Of a DNA stretch of 38,911 bases, positions 1-6,853 are shown one piece after another. The position numbers and the translations under genes were made by a program. Source of the stretch: a virus; IMG/VR virus record IMGVR_UViG_3300007735_000705, positions 1-38,911 of that record; one strand, given 5' to 3'. Under the pieces are notes generated by a model, which worked only from the letters and a program-made list of their open reading frames with translations, ran no database searches and was not told where the DNA came from. Position 1 is the first letter of the stretch. Each line of letters opens with the position of its first letter.

Positions 1-1
1 T

Positions 2-193
2 GAAGCTAACTACATCCGCATCCTTGAAGCAGGCCAACACGACGTGCTTGCTTCCCTTGAAACGGGGAACCCCAAGGATTTCTTTGCCGCCCTTGAGCGG
101 CACAAGGCTCTCACCGAGAGCGTAAAGAACGGCGTGGAGGCGTACACGGTGATGACCACTACGCTGCCCTACGACGATGATCGTAACAACTAG
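2..193 (+). CDS. C-terminal end of an unknown protein (5' partial)
   Basis: This open frame enters from the left edge and ends at a TAG, giving about 63 visible residues that close with TTTLPYDDDRNN. It is mixed charged and looks soluble and helical, with a short acidic tail. I do not recognise the family. The next gene starts inside its last 17 bases, the tight overlap used throughout this strand, which supports it being real. If the genome is circular it could be the end of a replication gene lying beyond the helicase at the right edge, but that is inference only. Confidence 0.55.
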   Translation, partial: EANYIRILEAGQHDVLASLETGNPKDFFAALERHKALTESVKNGVEAYTVMTTTLPYDDDRNN

Positions 194-443
194 AGACAAA
201 CTTACCTACGAGGTGCTGTCTGAGACGGTGCATCAGCAATACTACCTTGTTGACCTGAGCGAACACAAAGGCAACGGGGAGTGTTCTTGCACCGACTTCA
301 GCACGCGCCGCCTACCGATTCTTAACAAGACGGGCAAGATTGTGCAGTATGGGAAGCCAGAGGCCACCCGCTGCAAACATATCAATGCCTGTTTGGTTGA
401 GCTAGGTAGTCTGGTATTAGACTCAATGAACGGAAGAGCATGA
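177..443 (+). CDS. small SWIM-type zinc-finger protein
   Basis: The 88-residue product has a CSC motif near residues 36-38 and a CKH motif near residues 66-68, separated by about 27 residues. This spacing fits the SWIM zinc-binding pattern CxCx(n)CxH, found in proteins that bind DNA or partner proteins. The linker carries basic residues. The start overlaps the end of the upstream partial gene and the stop overlaps the next start as ATGA, so translation is probably coupled. No other domain is visible. A role in DNA binding or in modifying host proteins is possible, but nothing here decides it. Confidence 0.7.
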   Translation: MIVTTRDKLTYEVLSETVHQQYYLVDLSEHKGNGECSCTDFSTRRLPILNKTGKIVQYGKPEATRCKHINACLVELGSLVLDSMNGRA

Positions 444-883
444 ACAAAGACCCATACGACCTAACCCCTGTCCCGCAAAAGGACATATTTACATATACAG
501 ATATGACTGAAGAAGATTTTGAAGACATTGTTTTCAACTGCTTTTTAGAGCACGCAAAACAATCCTTTAATTACCCAGAGCCAACTATTGATGCAGATGG
601 TATTTTTAAGTTCTCTCGCGATCTCCGCGCTGCTTTAGCAGCAGCTAATGGTCCATTGCAAGCTACGACCTCAAAGCCACTACCTGTAATACCGTGGAGC
701 GGCTCCAACCTGACCGAGATGGAGGAACTGTTGCAGAAAGTGCAACAACTCGAAACCGAGAACGCTGTGCTGCGCTCACTCCTGCGCGAGGCCATCAGGG
801 AGCACGTAGATCCATACGACCTGCCCGAGGGAGATCATTACATTGCGCGGGTCGAGGCTGCGCTGGGGGAGGCCAAGCCATGA
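440..883 (+). CDS. coiled-coil protein of the KEAKP cassette family
   Basis: This 147-residue protein has an acidic first half (about residues 1-80), encoded by AT-richer DNA than what follows. A coiled coil follows around residues 92-120, built on the LETENAVLRSLLREA type of sequence. The C-terminus is RVEAALGEAKP. The coil and the tail recur in the four related genes downstream and near the right edge, while the N-terminal part is unique. This suggests a variable head fused to a constant back end. The last codons contain a Shine-Dalgarno sequence for the next gene, whose ATG overlaps this TGA. Function is unknown. Confidence 0.75.
   Translation: MNKDPYDLTPVPQKDIFTYTDMTEEDFEDIVFNCFLEHAKQSFNYPEPTIDADGIFKFSRDLRAALAAANGPLQATTSKPLPVIPWSGSNLTEMEELLQKVQQLETENAVLRSLLREAIREHVDPYDLPEGDHYIARVEAALGEAKP
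865..882 (+). promoter_or_regulatory. Shine-Dalgarno embedded in upstream gene tail
   Basis: GGGGGAGG lies 7 bases before the ATG at 880. It codes for the GE of the upstream tail GEAKP, and the upstream TGA overlaps the ATG. Confidence 0.7.
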
Positions 884-1683
884 GCACGTTCCACGAAACT
901 GCTCAACGTACGGCAGGACATATCCGCCAACCGTTCACCCTACAGGAGATTGCAGATCAAATCGAGACAGGGGAGTACAACGCCGAACTCATGCTTCAGC
1001 ATTTGCTGCTCTGCACGGATTCGCTCCAACGCGAAAACGCCGCGCTGCGGGAGAAGGCCGAACGCTATCGGCTGGTTACGCTCAGGCAGGACGCCGACAA
1101 CACCGCGCTGTGCAACAAGCTCGCGGCTCTGGAAAATCAAACCCAATGGGAATGTTCCTGCGGTGGTACCGACTGCGAGGGCATGAAAGAGAACGCCGCG
1201 CTGCGGCAGCATAGCCGCAGCCATGGCCGACGAGATGGAGCAGCATGGGGGCGAGCTGGCGTTCGACAGTTTGGCGCGGTATCGGGCTGCGCTGGGGAAG
1301 GAGGCCAAGCCATGAGCGACACACCCAAAACTGACGCCATGATGACTGCGCTACTCTGGCGAACTGGCGAAACTCTTATCGCCGACGTTGAATTTGCCGA
1401 CTTCGCCCGCGAACTTGAACGCGACAACGCCGTGCTGCGGAAAGCCCTCTACGCTCAAGCCAACTACCAGCGCGAGCTTCGGGCTGACCGAGATCGGCTG
1501 GATTGGCTGGATAAAAACTCAATGCACCTGAGTGTTTTGTCATCTCCAGATCAGGGCGGCGTACGCATTATAGGGAACCTTCGGATTAACGACAGCACCA
1601 CTAATGCCTTCAGATACGTTAACGTTTTTGAACCCAGCATCCGCGCCACCATTGACGCTGCCCGCAAGGAGGCCCAGCCATGA
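880..1683 (+). CDS. fused KEAKP-family protein: two cassette genes joined by a frame change
   Basis: The open frame gives 267 residues but looks like two genes read as one. The first part has the coil ENAALREKAERYRLVTLRQD and the three-cysteine motif WECSCGGTDCEG. After ENAALRQ (about base 1207) the frame changes to low-complexity HSRSHGRRDGAAW-type sequence. In the +1 frame the same DNA encodes MADEMEQHGGELAF and then the family ending RYRAALGKEAKP with TGA at 1313-1315. One base has therefore been gained, or a recombination junction is out of frame. The second part, from the ATG at 1312, is an intact cassette protein of 123 residues beginning MSDTPKTDA. It has coil LERDNAVLRK, segment DRLDWLDKN and tail IDAARKEAQP. 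Whether the cell makes the fusion, the two parts, or both is not decidable here. Confidence 0.65.
   Translation: MSTFHETAQRTAGHIRQPFTLQEIADQIETGEYNAELMLQHLLLCTDSLQRENAALREKAERYRLVTLRQDADNTALCNKLAALENQTQWECSCGGTDCEGMKENAALRQHSRSHGRRDGAAWGRAGVRQFGAVSGCAGEGGQAMSDTPKTDAMMTALLWRTGETLIADVEFADFARELERDNAVLRKALYAQANYQRELRADRDRLDWLDKNSMHLSVLSSPDQGGVRIIGNLRINDSTTNAFRYVNVFEPSIRATIDAARKEAQP
1031..1116 (+). repeat. 86-base exact direct repeat, copy 1
   Basis: This 86-base stretch is identical to 2067-2152. It encodes the coil segment beginning ENAALREKAERYRLVT. The flanks on both sides are unrelated, which marks it as a recently copied or recombined module. Confidence 0.9.
1298..1315 (+). promoter_or_regulatory. 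Shine-Dalgarno and overlapping start at 1312
   Basis: AAGGAGG lies 7 bases before the ATG at 1312, which overlaps a TGA in the +1 frame. This is the normal cassette boundary, so the 123-residue MSDTPKTDA protein can probably still start here even though the upstream frame now runs through. Confidence 0.75.
1666..1683 (+). promoter_or_regulatory. Shine-Dalgarno embedded in upstream gene tail
   Basis: AAGGAGG lies 7 bases before the ATG at 1680 and encodes part of the upstream KEAQP ending. The stop and start codons overlap as ATGA. Confidence 0.75.
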
Positions 1684-1982
1684 CACCAGAAGCGCAACGA
1701 ATTGCTATTGCGAAGGCGTGCGGGTGGAAAGATGAGATAGTAAAAGCTTTTCATGGACTTCCCGACTACCTCAACGACCTTAACGCGATGCACGAAGCGG
1801 AAAAGTTGCTAACACAATGGGAGGAGCTGGTTTCCTACCATTCGTGGCTCGGCTACTGCGGGGGAAATAGTACCATCGAGGTACACAATTGCATCCACGC
1901 CACCGCCGCCCAACGCGCAGAGGCTTTCCTTCGCACGATTGGAAGGTGGGAAACCGACGAGGGGAAGGAGGCCAAGCCATGA
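1680..1982 (+). CDS. KEAKP-tail protein resembling phage ABA-sandwich/DUF2591-type small proteins
   Basis: The 100-residue product starts MTPEAQRIAIAKACGW, continues with LPDYLNDLNAMHEAEKLL, and has a closing helix ATAAQRAEAFLRTIGRWE before the tail DEGKEAKP. This arrangement (an N-terminal tryptophan helix, a PDYLNDLNAM turn, then ATAxQRAEAFL) resembles small phage accessory proteins I associate with the ABA-sandwich type. That assignment is from memory and tentative. It lacks the coiled coil of its neighbours but has the same embedded Shine-Dalgarno tail, which shows that the tail module moves independently of protein fold. Confidence 0.7.
   Translation: MTPEAQRIAIAKACGWKDEIVKAFHGLPDYLNDLNAMHEAEKLLTQWEELVSYHSWLGYCGGNSTIEVHNCIHATAAQRAEAFLRTIGRWETDEGKEAKP
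1965..1982 (+). promoter_or_regulatory. Shine-Dalgarno embedded in upstream gene tail
   Basis: AAGGAGG lies 7 bases before the ATG at 1979 and encodes KEA of the upstream tail. The stop and start overlap as ATGA. Confidence 0.75.
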
Positions 1983-2371
1983 ACACGGATGACGTTCAGT
2001 ATTTAGATTGGCAATGGGTCGAAGAACACCCAGAAAGCGCACTTGATTTAATGCTCAAGTTGCACAGCGAAAACGCCGCGCTGCGGGAGAAGGCCGAACG
2101 CTATCGGCTGGTTACGCTCAGGCAGGACGCCGACAACACCGCGCTGTGCAACGAACTTGCAAAACTCCAAGAGTGGACGAATCAGATTCGCGACGATTTG
2201 GAGGAGGCCTGTAGTGAGCGGGACGCCAACTGGGAAAAGGTTGGCAACCTAGTGGACCTCCTCATCGAGTCATTGAAGCATCTCGACAATCACAACCTTG
2301 CCAGAGAAGGTACAGAACTTGTCCACAAGATCAAGATGGCAGTAATCCAAGACCGGGGGCTTTGGGAATGA
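1979..2371 (+). CDS. coiled-coil protein with the repeated ENAALREKAERYR segment
   Basis: The 130-residue product has a short acidic head (MNTDDVQYLDWQWVEEHPES) and then the coil segment shared base for base with the 880 gene. A longer charged helix follows, running through ACSERDANWEKVGNLVDLL to the end. It is mostly helical and has no catalytic motif that I can see. It starts from an embedded Shine-Dalgarno in the preceding gene and overlaps the next small gene as ATGA. Unlike its relatives it does not end in KEAKP; it closes with QDRGLWE, so the cassette series stops here. Confidence 0.75.
   Translation: MNTDDVQYLDWQWVEEHPESALDLMLKLHSENAALREKAERYRLVTLRQDADNTALCNELAKLQEWTNQIRDDLEEACSERDANWEKVGNLVDLLIESLKHLDNHNLAREGTELVHKIKMAVIQDRGLWE
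2067..2152 (+). repeat. 86-base exact direct repeat, copy 2
   Basis: This stretch is identical to 1031-1116 over 86 bases and diverges immediately on both sides. Confidence 0.9.
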
Positions 2372-2445
2372 CACTCCTACTTGGATTCGCGGCCATCTGG
2401 GCCATTAGCACCACCGTTGAGGCTGTCCTCGACTGGATTGATTGA
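2368..2445 (+). CDS. 25-residue membrane-type small protein
   Basis: An ATG overlapping the upstream TGA opens a 25-codon frame encoding MTLLLGFAAIWAISTTVEAV followed by LDWID. Residues 2-20 are hydrophobic enough for one membrane helix, followed by an acidic end. Its TGA shares a base with the ATG of the HNH gene (TGATG). The exact overlaps on both sides argue that it is translated, either as a small membrane protein or as a coupling leader for the nuclease gene. I do not recognise it. Confidence 0.5.
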   Translation: MTLLLGFAAIWAISTTVEAVLDWID

Positions 2446-2834
2446 TGCCTAAGCCAGAGAAGACACGCTGCGGCGGCACATGGTCTGAAGCTCGTTACTG
2501 GGGCTTCATCCGCTCTGCCCTGCGGCGTGCCTTCACTCGCTATCCCGTCAACTATCAATGCCGCAATGCGGCTAAACGCCCCTACAAGGGGCCAAACAAA
2601 CTACAGAAAAACGAATATCAATGCGGCGTGTGCGGGGGATGGTTCATCCAAAAGAACACCCAAGTGCATCACGTCGTGGAGTGCGGCTCACTCAAGAGCT
2701 ACTCCGATCTCCCCGGCTTTGTTGAACGCTTGTTCTGCGAAGCAAAAGATTTGCAGGTGATATGTAAGCCCTGCCATAAAAACATAACCCATGATCCCAA
2801 AACTAGACCAACCCGAAGACAGACAAAGGCTTGA
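2445..2834 (+). CDS. HNH endonuclease-like protein
   Basis: The 129-residue protein has a basic N-terminal half and a C-terminal HNH-type beta-beta-alpha metal fold. CGVC at about 60-63 and CKPC at 107-110 are the structural zinc knuckles. HHVVEC at 75-80 supplies the catalytic histidine, and HKN at 111-113 closes the motif. Small phage HNH proteins of this kind nick or cut DNA, as homing enzymes or packaging partners. This one sits with accessory genes rather than beside the terminase, so a free-standing or mobile role is as likely as packaging. It starts from a TGATG overlap and its 3' end overlaps the next gene by 44 bases. Confidence 0.8.
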   Translation: MPKPEKTRCGGTWSEARYWGFIRSALRRAFTRYPVNYQCRNAAKRPYKGPNKLQKNEYQCGVCGGWFIQKNTQVHHVVECGSLKSYSDLPGFVERLFCEAKDLQVICKPCHKNITHDPKTRPTRRQTKA

Positions 2835-3009
2835 GTGGATGGAGAAATACGTCATCGAGATTGCCTTCACTATCAACGGTGACGGCGACCCCATGTTCAA
2901 GATTGTCTACATGGACGAGAGCGAAGAGCACTTGATGATTACCGATGGACCTTCACTATGCGCAGCAATCGACCGTGCTATCCTGAGCGTCCATGCCTCA
3001 CAATCCTGA
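2791..3009 (+). CDS. small protein: stand-alone DRLDWLDKN-type domain
   Basis: The 72-residue product contains DRQRLEWMEKYVIEI, then a short beta-rich stretch, and ends AAIDRAILSVHASQS. This matches the order seen in the second half of the 880-1683 frame: DRLDWLDKN, a beta region, then TIDAARKE. It therefore looks like the same domain without the coiled coil and without the KEAKP tail. It overlaps the HNH gene by 44 bases and the phosphoesterase gene by 17. No Shine-Dalgarno is obvious. Function is unknown. Confidence 0.65.
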   Translation: MIPKLDQPEDRQRLEWMEKYVIEIAFTINGDGDPMFKIVYMDESEEHLMITDGPSLCAAIDRAILSVHASQS

Positions 3010-3976
3010 TGTTGCTGCCGTAGTTGAGGAATACCTCGCCGCGCATCCAACCCTGCCGAGCCGTCAACTGGCTCGCATGATGTATAAGGAGCACTCGCTC
3101 CTCTGGTCTAACTGGGACGCGGCTTACGCAGCTATTCGTTATCGTCGCGGAGCTATTGGTAAACACAACCGCAAGGCTGTTGGCCTTGAACAATCTATTA
3201 CTCCCGTGCGCCAAATCCCGGCATCCGTCACCCGTGAATTCACGCCATTCATCATGGATGGCGTAGAGAAGGTAGCTATCCTCTCTGACATCCACGTTCC
3301 CTATCACACCCCAGCAGCCATTGAGTGCGCGGTGAAGCGTGCGCTGAAGGAGGACGTAGACGGCATCATCCTCAACGGCGACACCATCGACTGCCACTCC
3401 CTGTCCACGTTTGTCCGTGATCCCCGCGCCCGCAACTTCAAGCAGGAGCGGGACACGACCAACGAGCTACTGGCCTACCTCCGTGAGCGATTCCCCGATG
3501 CTCGCATCGTCTGGCGCGACGGCAACCATGAGGATAGGTTCAAGACCTACATGATGACCAAGGCTCCCGAAATCTTCCATCTGGACGAGTTCGCGCTGGA
3601 GAATCTTTTAGCCTTTGACGAGCACGACATCGAATATGTCACGGACAAGCGCATCATCATGGTGGGCGGGTTGGCTGTGATGCACGGGCATGAGTTCTTC
3701 AAGGGCTTCGCGCCCCCGGTGAACCCTGCTCGCGGAGCCTACCTCAAGGCCAAGCAAAGCTGCATGGTGGGCCATCACCATCGCACGTCAGAGCACACGG
3801 AAACGGCCCTAGACGGCTCTATAACGACCACTTGGAGCGTGGGGTGCCTGTCGGACCTCCACCCTGCCTACTCCCCGTATAACAGCTACAATCACGGCGC
3901 AGCCATCATCCACCTAGATGGGGACGAATTTCACGTCCACAACTACCGGATTGTGAATGGCCGCGCCCTGAATTAG
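2993..3976 (+). CDS. calcineurin-like metallophosphoesterase
   Basis: The 327-residue protein shows the full metallophosphoesterase signature in order: SDIH (Asp99, His101), NGD (Asp130), GNHE (177-180), HGH (231-233) and GHHH (260-263). These ligate two metal ions for hydrolysis of phosphomono- or diesters. The first 85 residues form a separate basic segment containing LPSRQLARMM, which may be a helix-turn-helix-like DNA- or partner-binding unit. Phage relatives act on nucleic acid ends or nucleotides, but the substrate cannot be read here. It closes the plus-strand block, and its TAG overlaps the stop of the converging late operon. Confidence 0.9.
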   Translation: MPHNPDVAAVVEEYLAAHPTLPSRQLARMMYKEHSLLWSNWDAAYAAIRYRRGAIGKHNRKAVGLEQSITPVRQIPASVTREFTPFIMDGVEKVAILSDIHVPYHTPAAIECAVKRALKEDVDGIILNGDTIDCHSLSTFVRDPRARNFKQERDTTNELLAYLRERFPDARIVWRDGNHEDRFKTYMMTKAPEIFHLDEFALENLLAFDEHDIEYVTDKRIIMVGGLAVMHGHEFFKGFAPPVNPARGAYLKAKQSCMVGHHHRTSEHTETALDGSITTTWSVGCLSDLHPAYSPYNSYNHGAAIIHLDGDEFHVHNYRIVNGRALN

Positions 3977-6843
3977 CGGTTCTGCTGTTCGTAACGCCGC
4001 TTATTCTCTTCGTCGCGAGCACGATAGATATTAAGCAACGTACCAAGCGCGGGGCTGCGGTTAATCGCAACATCCAAAGCCCCGCCAGCTTGACGAATCT
4101 TGTTAGAAATCTCGGGATCGACGTACATCTTGTACAGAATGCTGTACTGCTTGTCGCGAGCCAAATCCAGCAAGGGGTTTAGGTTACCGATAGCAGCAAC
4201 ACGGCGAAGCAAGCCATCGGAACCCGTAGTGCGAATTCGGCTCTGAATTACGTCAGCACCCTCACGCGGGGCAGCGCGAAGGGATGCGTCGGTTTCAAGA
4301 GCACGCATCACCGGACGACCAAAGGTCTCCTTTAGGTTCTTGAAGCGGGCCTCACCAAGCAATGCTCGATATTGGTTGCGGAAGGCAATGGCATCGCTGT
4401 TCTGGTTGAAGAAGAAGTCGCCAATCTTCTGTAGGTCGGCAGTCGTGGCTGACCCATTGGCAACACTTTCAAACTGACGCATAATTTGCGTGGTTGCAGC
4501 AATACGAAGCTCCTCCAAGTCGCTTCCACGCTTAGACTGCTCCAGAGCGGTTACGAGTCCCTTGATTTGAGACTCGGGCATAGTCATAATGCGGGTAACA
4601 AACTTAGCGTTGTTGGCGTCATCACCAGACAGCTTGACGTTGGTGTCGCCCATGAACTCAACAAGCGCATCTTTCTTAGCATCAAGAAGAAGCGCATTGG
4701 CGTTCTCGGCATTCAGCTTAGCATTGCGGAAAGCCTCACGCGCCCTAGCTGCCGCTTTTGCCCTAGATCCAGCATCGCTTGCAATGAGTTCGTCGCGAAC
4801 AGCATTGCGATAGGCCGTAGCCCAAGCAGCTCGGTCCTCACCCAAAGCCTGAACTTGGTCGAGGAATAGATTTAGGTCTTCACGGGTAACCGTGGTCACC
4901 CCGGTCATGTTCTGAATGCGAGCAAGCGCACGGATTTGCTTAGGAGTGCCTAGGCCAAGCTGACCAACCGGAATCCCTCGGGTGTCGAGGGTGTCCAGCA
5001 TAGTAATCATCTTCTTGGTATCGAAAGCTCCCGGTCCCTGCTTGATGCCAGTTCCGATGTTTTGAGCGTTGCCAAGTGCTCCCTCTCTCAGGATGTCATA
5101 AACGTAACGGCGGAAGTAGCCGCCAGCAGCCATTGCTGCATCACGGGATGCCGTATCTGCTGGATTGAAAGACGCCTTCAGCATCTTTTCAATGTCCATA
5201 AGGCCAGTCATTGCCTGACTTTCCTTTCCGCCCTCCAAGATCTCCTTGAAGAGTTGATCCGACTCACCATTAACAAGTTGACGGAATACCGTGCTGTTTA
5301 CCGCCTTAAAGCGAGTGGCAGCCAAAGCCTGCGCCGTTTTCCAGCCAGCCAACGCATTGGGGTTGGTCGCGGCCATATACTCATCGGCAGCCTCAGAAAC
5401 AACGTCGTAGGCAACCTGACGCAAGGCTCGCTTAGAAGCCTCGCTCTGGCCCGGAAGCTCAAGCGATTCAATGAGATCGCCGCGAAGCTGAATGAAATTA
5501 TCGTAGCTGAGCAGCCCGTCTGGCGCAAACTTATCCATAGCGGCAGCTACTCGGCCAGCCAGTAGGTCACGGGCGGCTGGATCGTTCAACGGGCTTCCAC
5601 GGCGGGCGGATGCGCGTCGCATGACATCGCTAAAGTTATCCGCGCTAAGCACCCGCGTATTACGTTTAACGCCAGATGCCTCATATCCAGCATCAACGAC
5701 GCTCTTGATGAACTCATCAGAACCCCTTGCCAACTGACGGGCGCGGGCATCCCGAGCGCCTAGGGCAACATCGGAAAGGGGAACATTGTTAGCGCCGAAG
5801 ATGTTAAGGACTTCATCGCCATAAGCGGCCTCAAGTGCTTGAGCCTTGAAAGCACGCAGCCGCGCATCGGCAATAGCTGCCTTAGCCCCCTCGCCAGAAA
5901 TAGCACCAAGACGATCAGCCTCCTGCTGGGCGGCAAAAGCCTCATCGGCAGCAATACGAGCATCTCTCTGTAGGTTCTCCAGCTTTCCACGCGCAGCCAT
6001 CAACGTCTGGCGAACATTATCTGACGTTACTGCCGGGAACTCTTCAGCAATAACCCCACCAATATCTGAACGAATGGAGGCAAGGCGCTGGAGCGCCTGT
6101 TGATTGCTACGGGCATACGCCTTCTGCTCAAGAACGGCCATATCTGGCACCGCCTCAGACAGCATCACCGTTGGCTTGATTCCTCGGCCCTGACCAGCAA
6201 TTACGCGATTAGCAGCAGCTTCTTCAGATAGCTGAGAGGTTCGTCCACCAAGCGAGCCAAGACCAGCGGTGATAGCCGGAAGGCCATAACGCTGGAATGT
6301 TTCTCCCGCAGTTTGTGGAGAAGTCTCTTCTATATATTTCTTAACGCTTTCGGGTTCTGACAAATCGCCACCAGATCCCATAAAGTTGGAAATCTCGCTA
6401 AATCCAATGTTTGAAGCAAGGTTTTTAGCCCCCCGCATGAGAAGGCCGCCGCTTTGAAACATCGGAGTTCCACCAGCAATTCCTGCCGCCAAAATAGATG
6501 AAGCATTGCGCTTAATCTCTGGGTCGCGCATACTATCCATGACATTGGCAAGATACTCGCCAATCATAGATGTCCCCGCTCCGGTAAGCGAAGCCCCTAA
6601 AACAGTAGGCGGGGCAACCGCAATACCAGCAGCCATCGGAGCAAGCCGTGCCGTAGCAGAGCCAACTTGCAATGCCTGCTCAGGGTTCTCAAACGACGGG
6701 AATCCACCAGATAGGGCGAGGGTCTGAGCGGAAGTGGCACCACGGGATTCGCGGCGGCGCACATCGGCCATAACTGTAGCCTCATCAGTTCCCTCTGGAT
6801 ATTCCAACAGACCCAAATTGGGATGGCGAATTTTGATGCTCAT
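3973..6843 (-). CDS. large ejection/internal virion-type protein (956 aa)
   Basis: I chose the ATG giving MSIKIRHPNLGLLEYPEGTD over an upstream one that would overlap the preceding gene. The N-terminal GLLEYPEGTDEATVM resembles the short beta motif found at the start of many large phage internal or tail-tip proteins. Next comes a glycine/alanine-rich, possibly membrane-active stretch (about 50-130, including MAAGIAVAPPTVLGASLTGA). Then follow some 700 residues of alanine-rich charged helix with no enzymatic motif that I recognise. It is the last gene of the late operon, after two other ejection-type proteins, the usual place for proteins delivered with the DNA. The assignment rests on length, composition and position. 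Confidence 0.65.
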   Translation of the reverse strand: MSIKIRHPNLGLLEYPEGTDEATVMADVRRRESRGATSAQTLALSGGFPSFENPEQALQVGSATARLAPMAAGIAVAPPTVLGASLTGAGTSMIGEYLANVMDSMRDPEIKRNASSILAAGIAGGTPMFQSGGLLMRGAKNLASNIGFSEISNFMGSGGDLSEPESVKKYIEETSPQTAGETFQRYGLPAITAGLGSLGGRTSQLSEEAAANRVIAGQGRGIKPTVMLSEAVPDMAVLEQKAYARSNQQALQRLASIRSDIGGVIAEEFPAVTSDNVRQTLMAARGKLENLQRDARIAADEAFAAQQEADRLGAISGEGAKAAIADARLRAFKAQALEAAYGDEVLNIFGANNVPLSDVALGARDARARQLARGSDEFIKSVVDAGYEASGVKRNTRVLSADNFSDVMRRASARRGSPLNDPAARDLLAGRVAAAMDKFAPDGLLSYDNFIQLRGDLIESLELPGQSEASKRALRQVAYDVVSEAADEYMAATNPNALAGWKTAQALAATRFKAVNSTVFRQLVNGESDQLFKEILEGGKESQAMTGLMDIEKMLKASFNPADTASRDAAMAAGGYFRRYVYDILREGALGNAQNIGTGIKQGPGAFDTKKMITMLDTLDTRGIPVGQLGLGTPKQIRALARIQNMTGVTTVTREDLNLFLDQVQALGEDRAAWATAYRNAVRDELIASDAGSRAKAAARAREAFRNAKLNAENANALLLDAKKDALVEFMGDTNVKLSGDDANNAKFVTRIMTMPESQIKGLVTALEQSKRGSDLEELRIAATTQIMRQFESVANGSATTADLQKIGDFFFNQNSDAIAFRNQYRALLGEARFKNLKETFGRPVMRALETDASLRAAPREGADVIQSRIRTTGSDGLLRRVAAIGNLNPLLDLARDKQYSILYKMYVDPEISNKIRQAGGALDVAINRSPALGTLLNIYRARDEENKRRYEQQNR

Positions 6844-6853
6844 TAAATTGATT

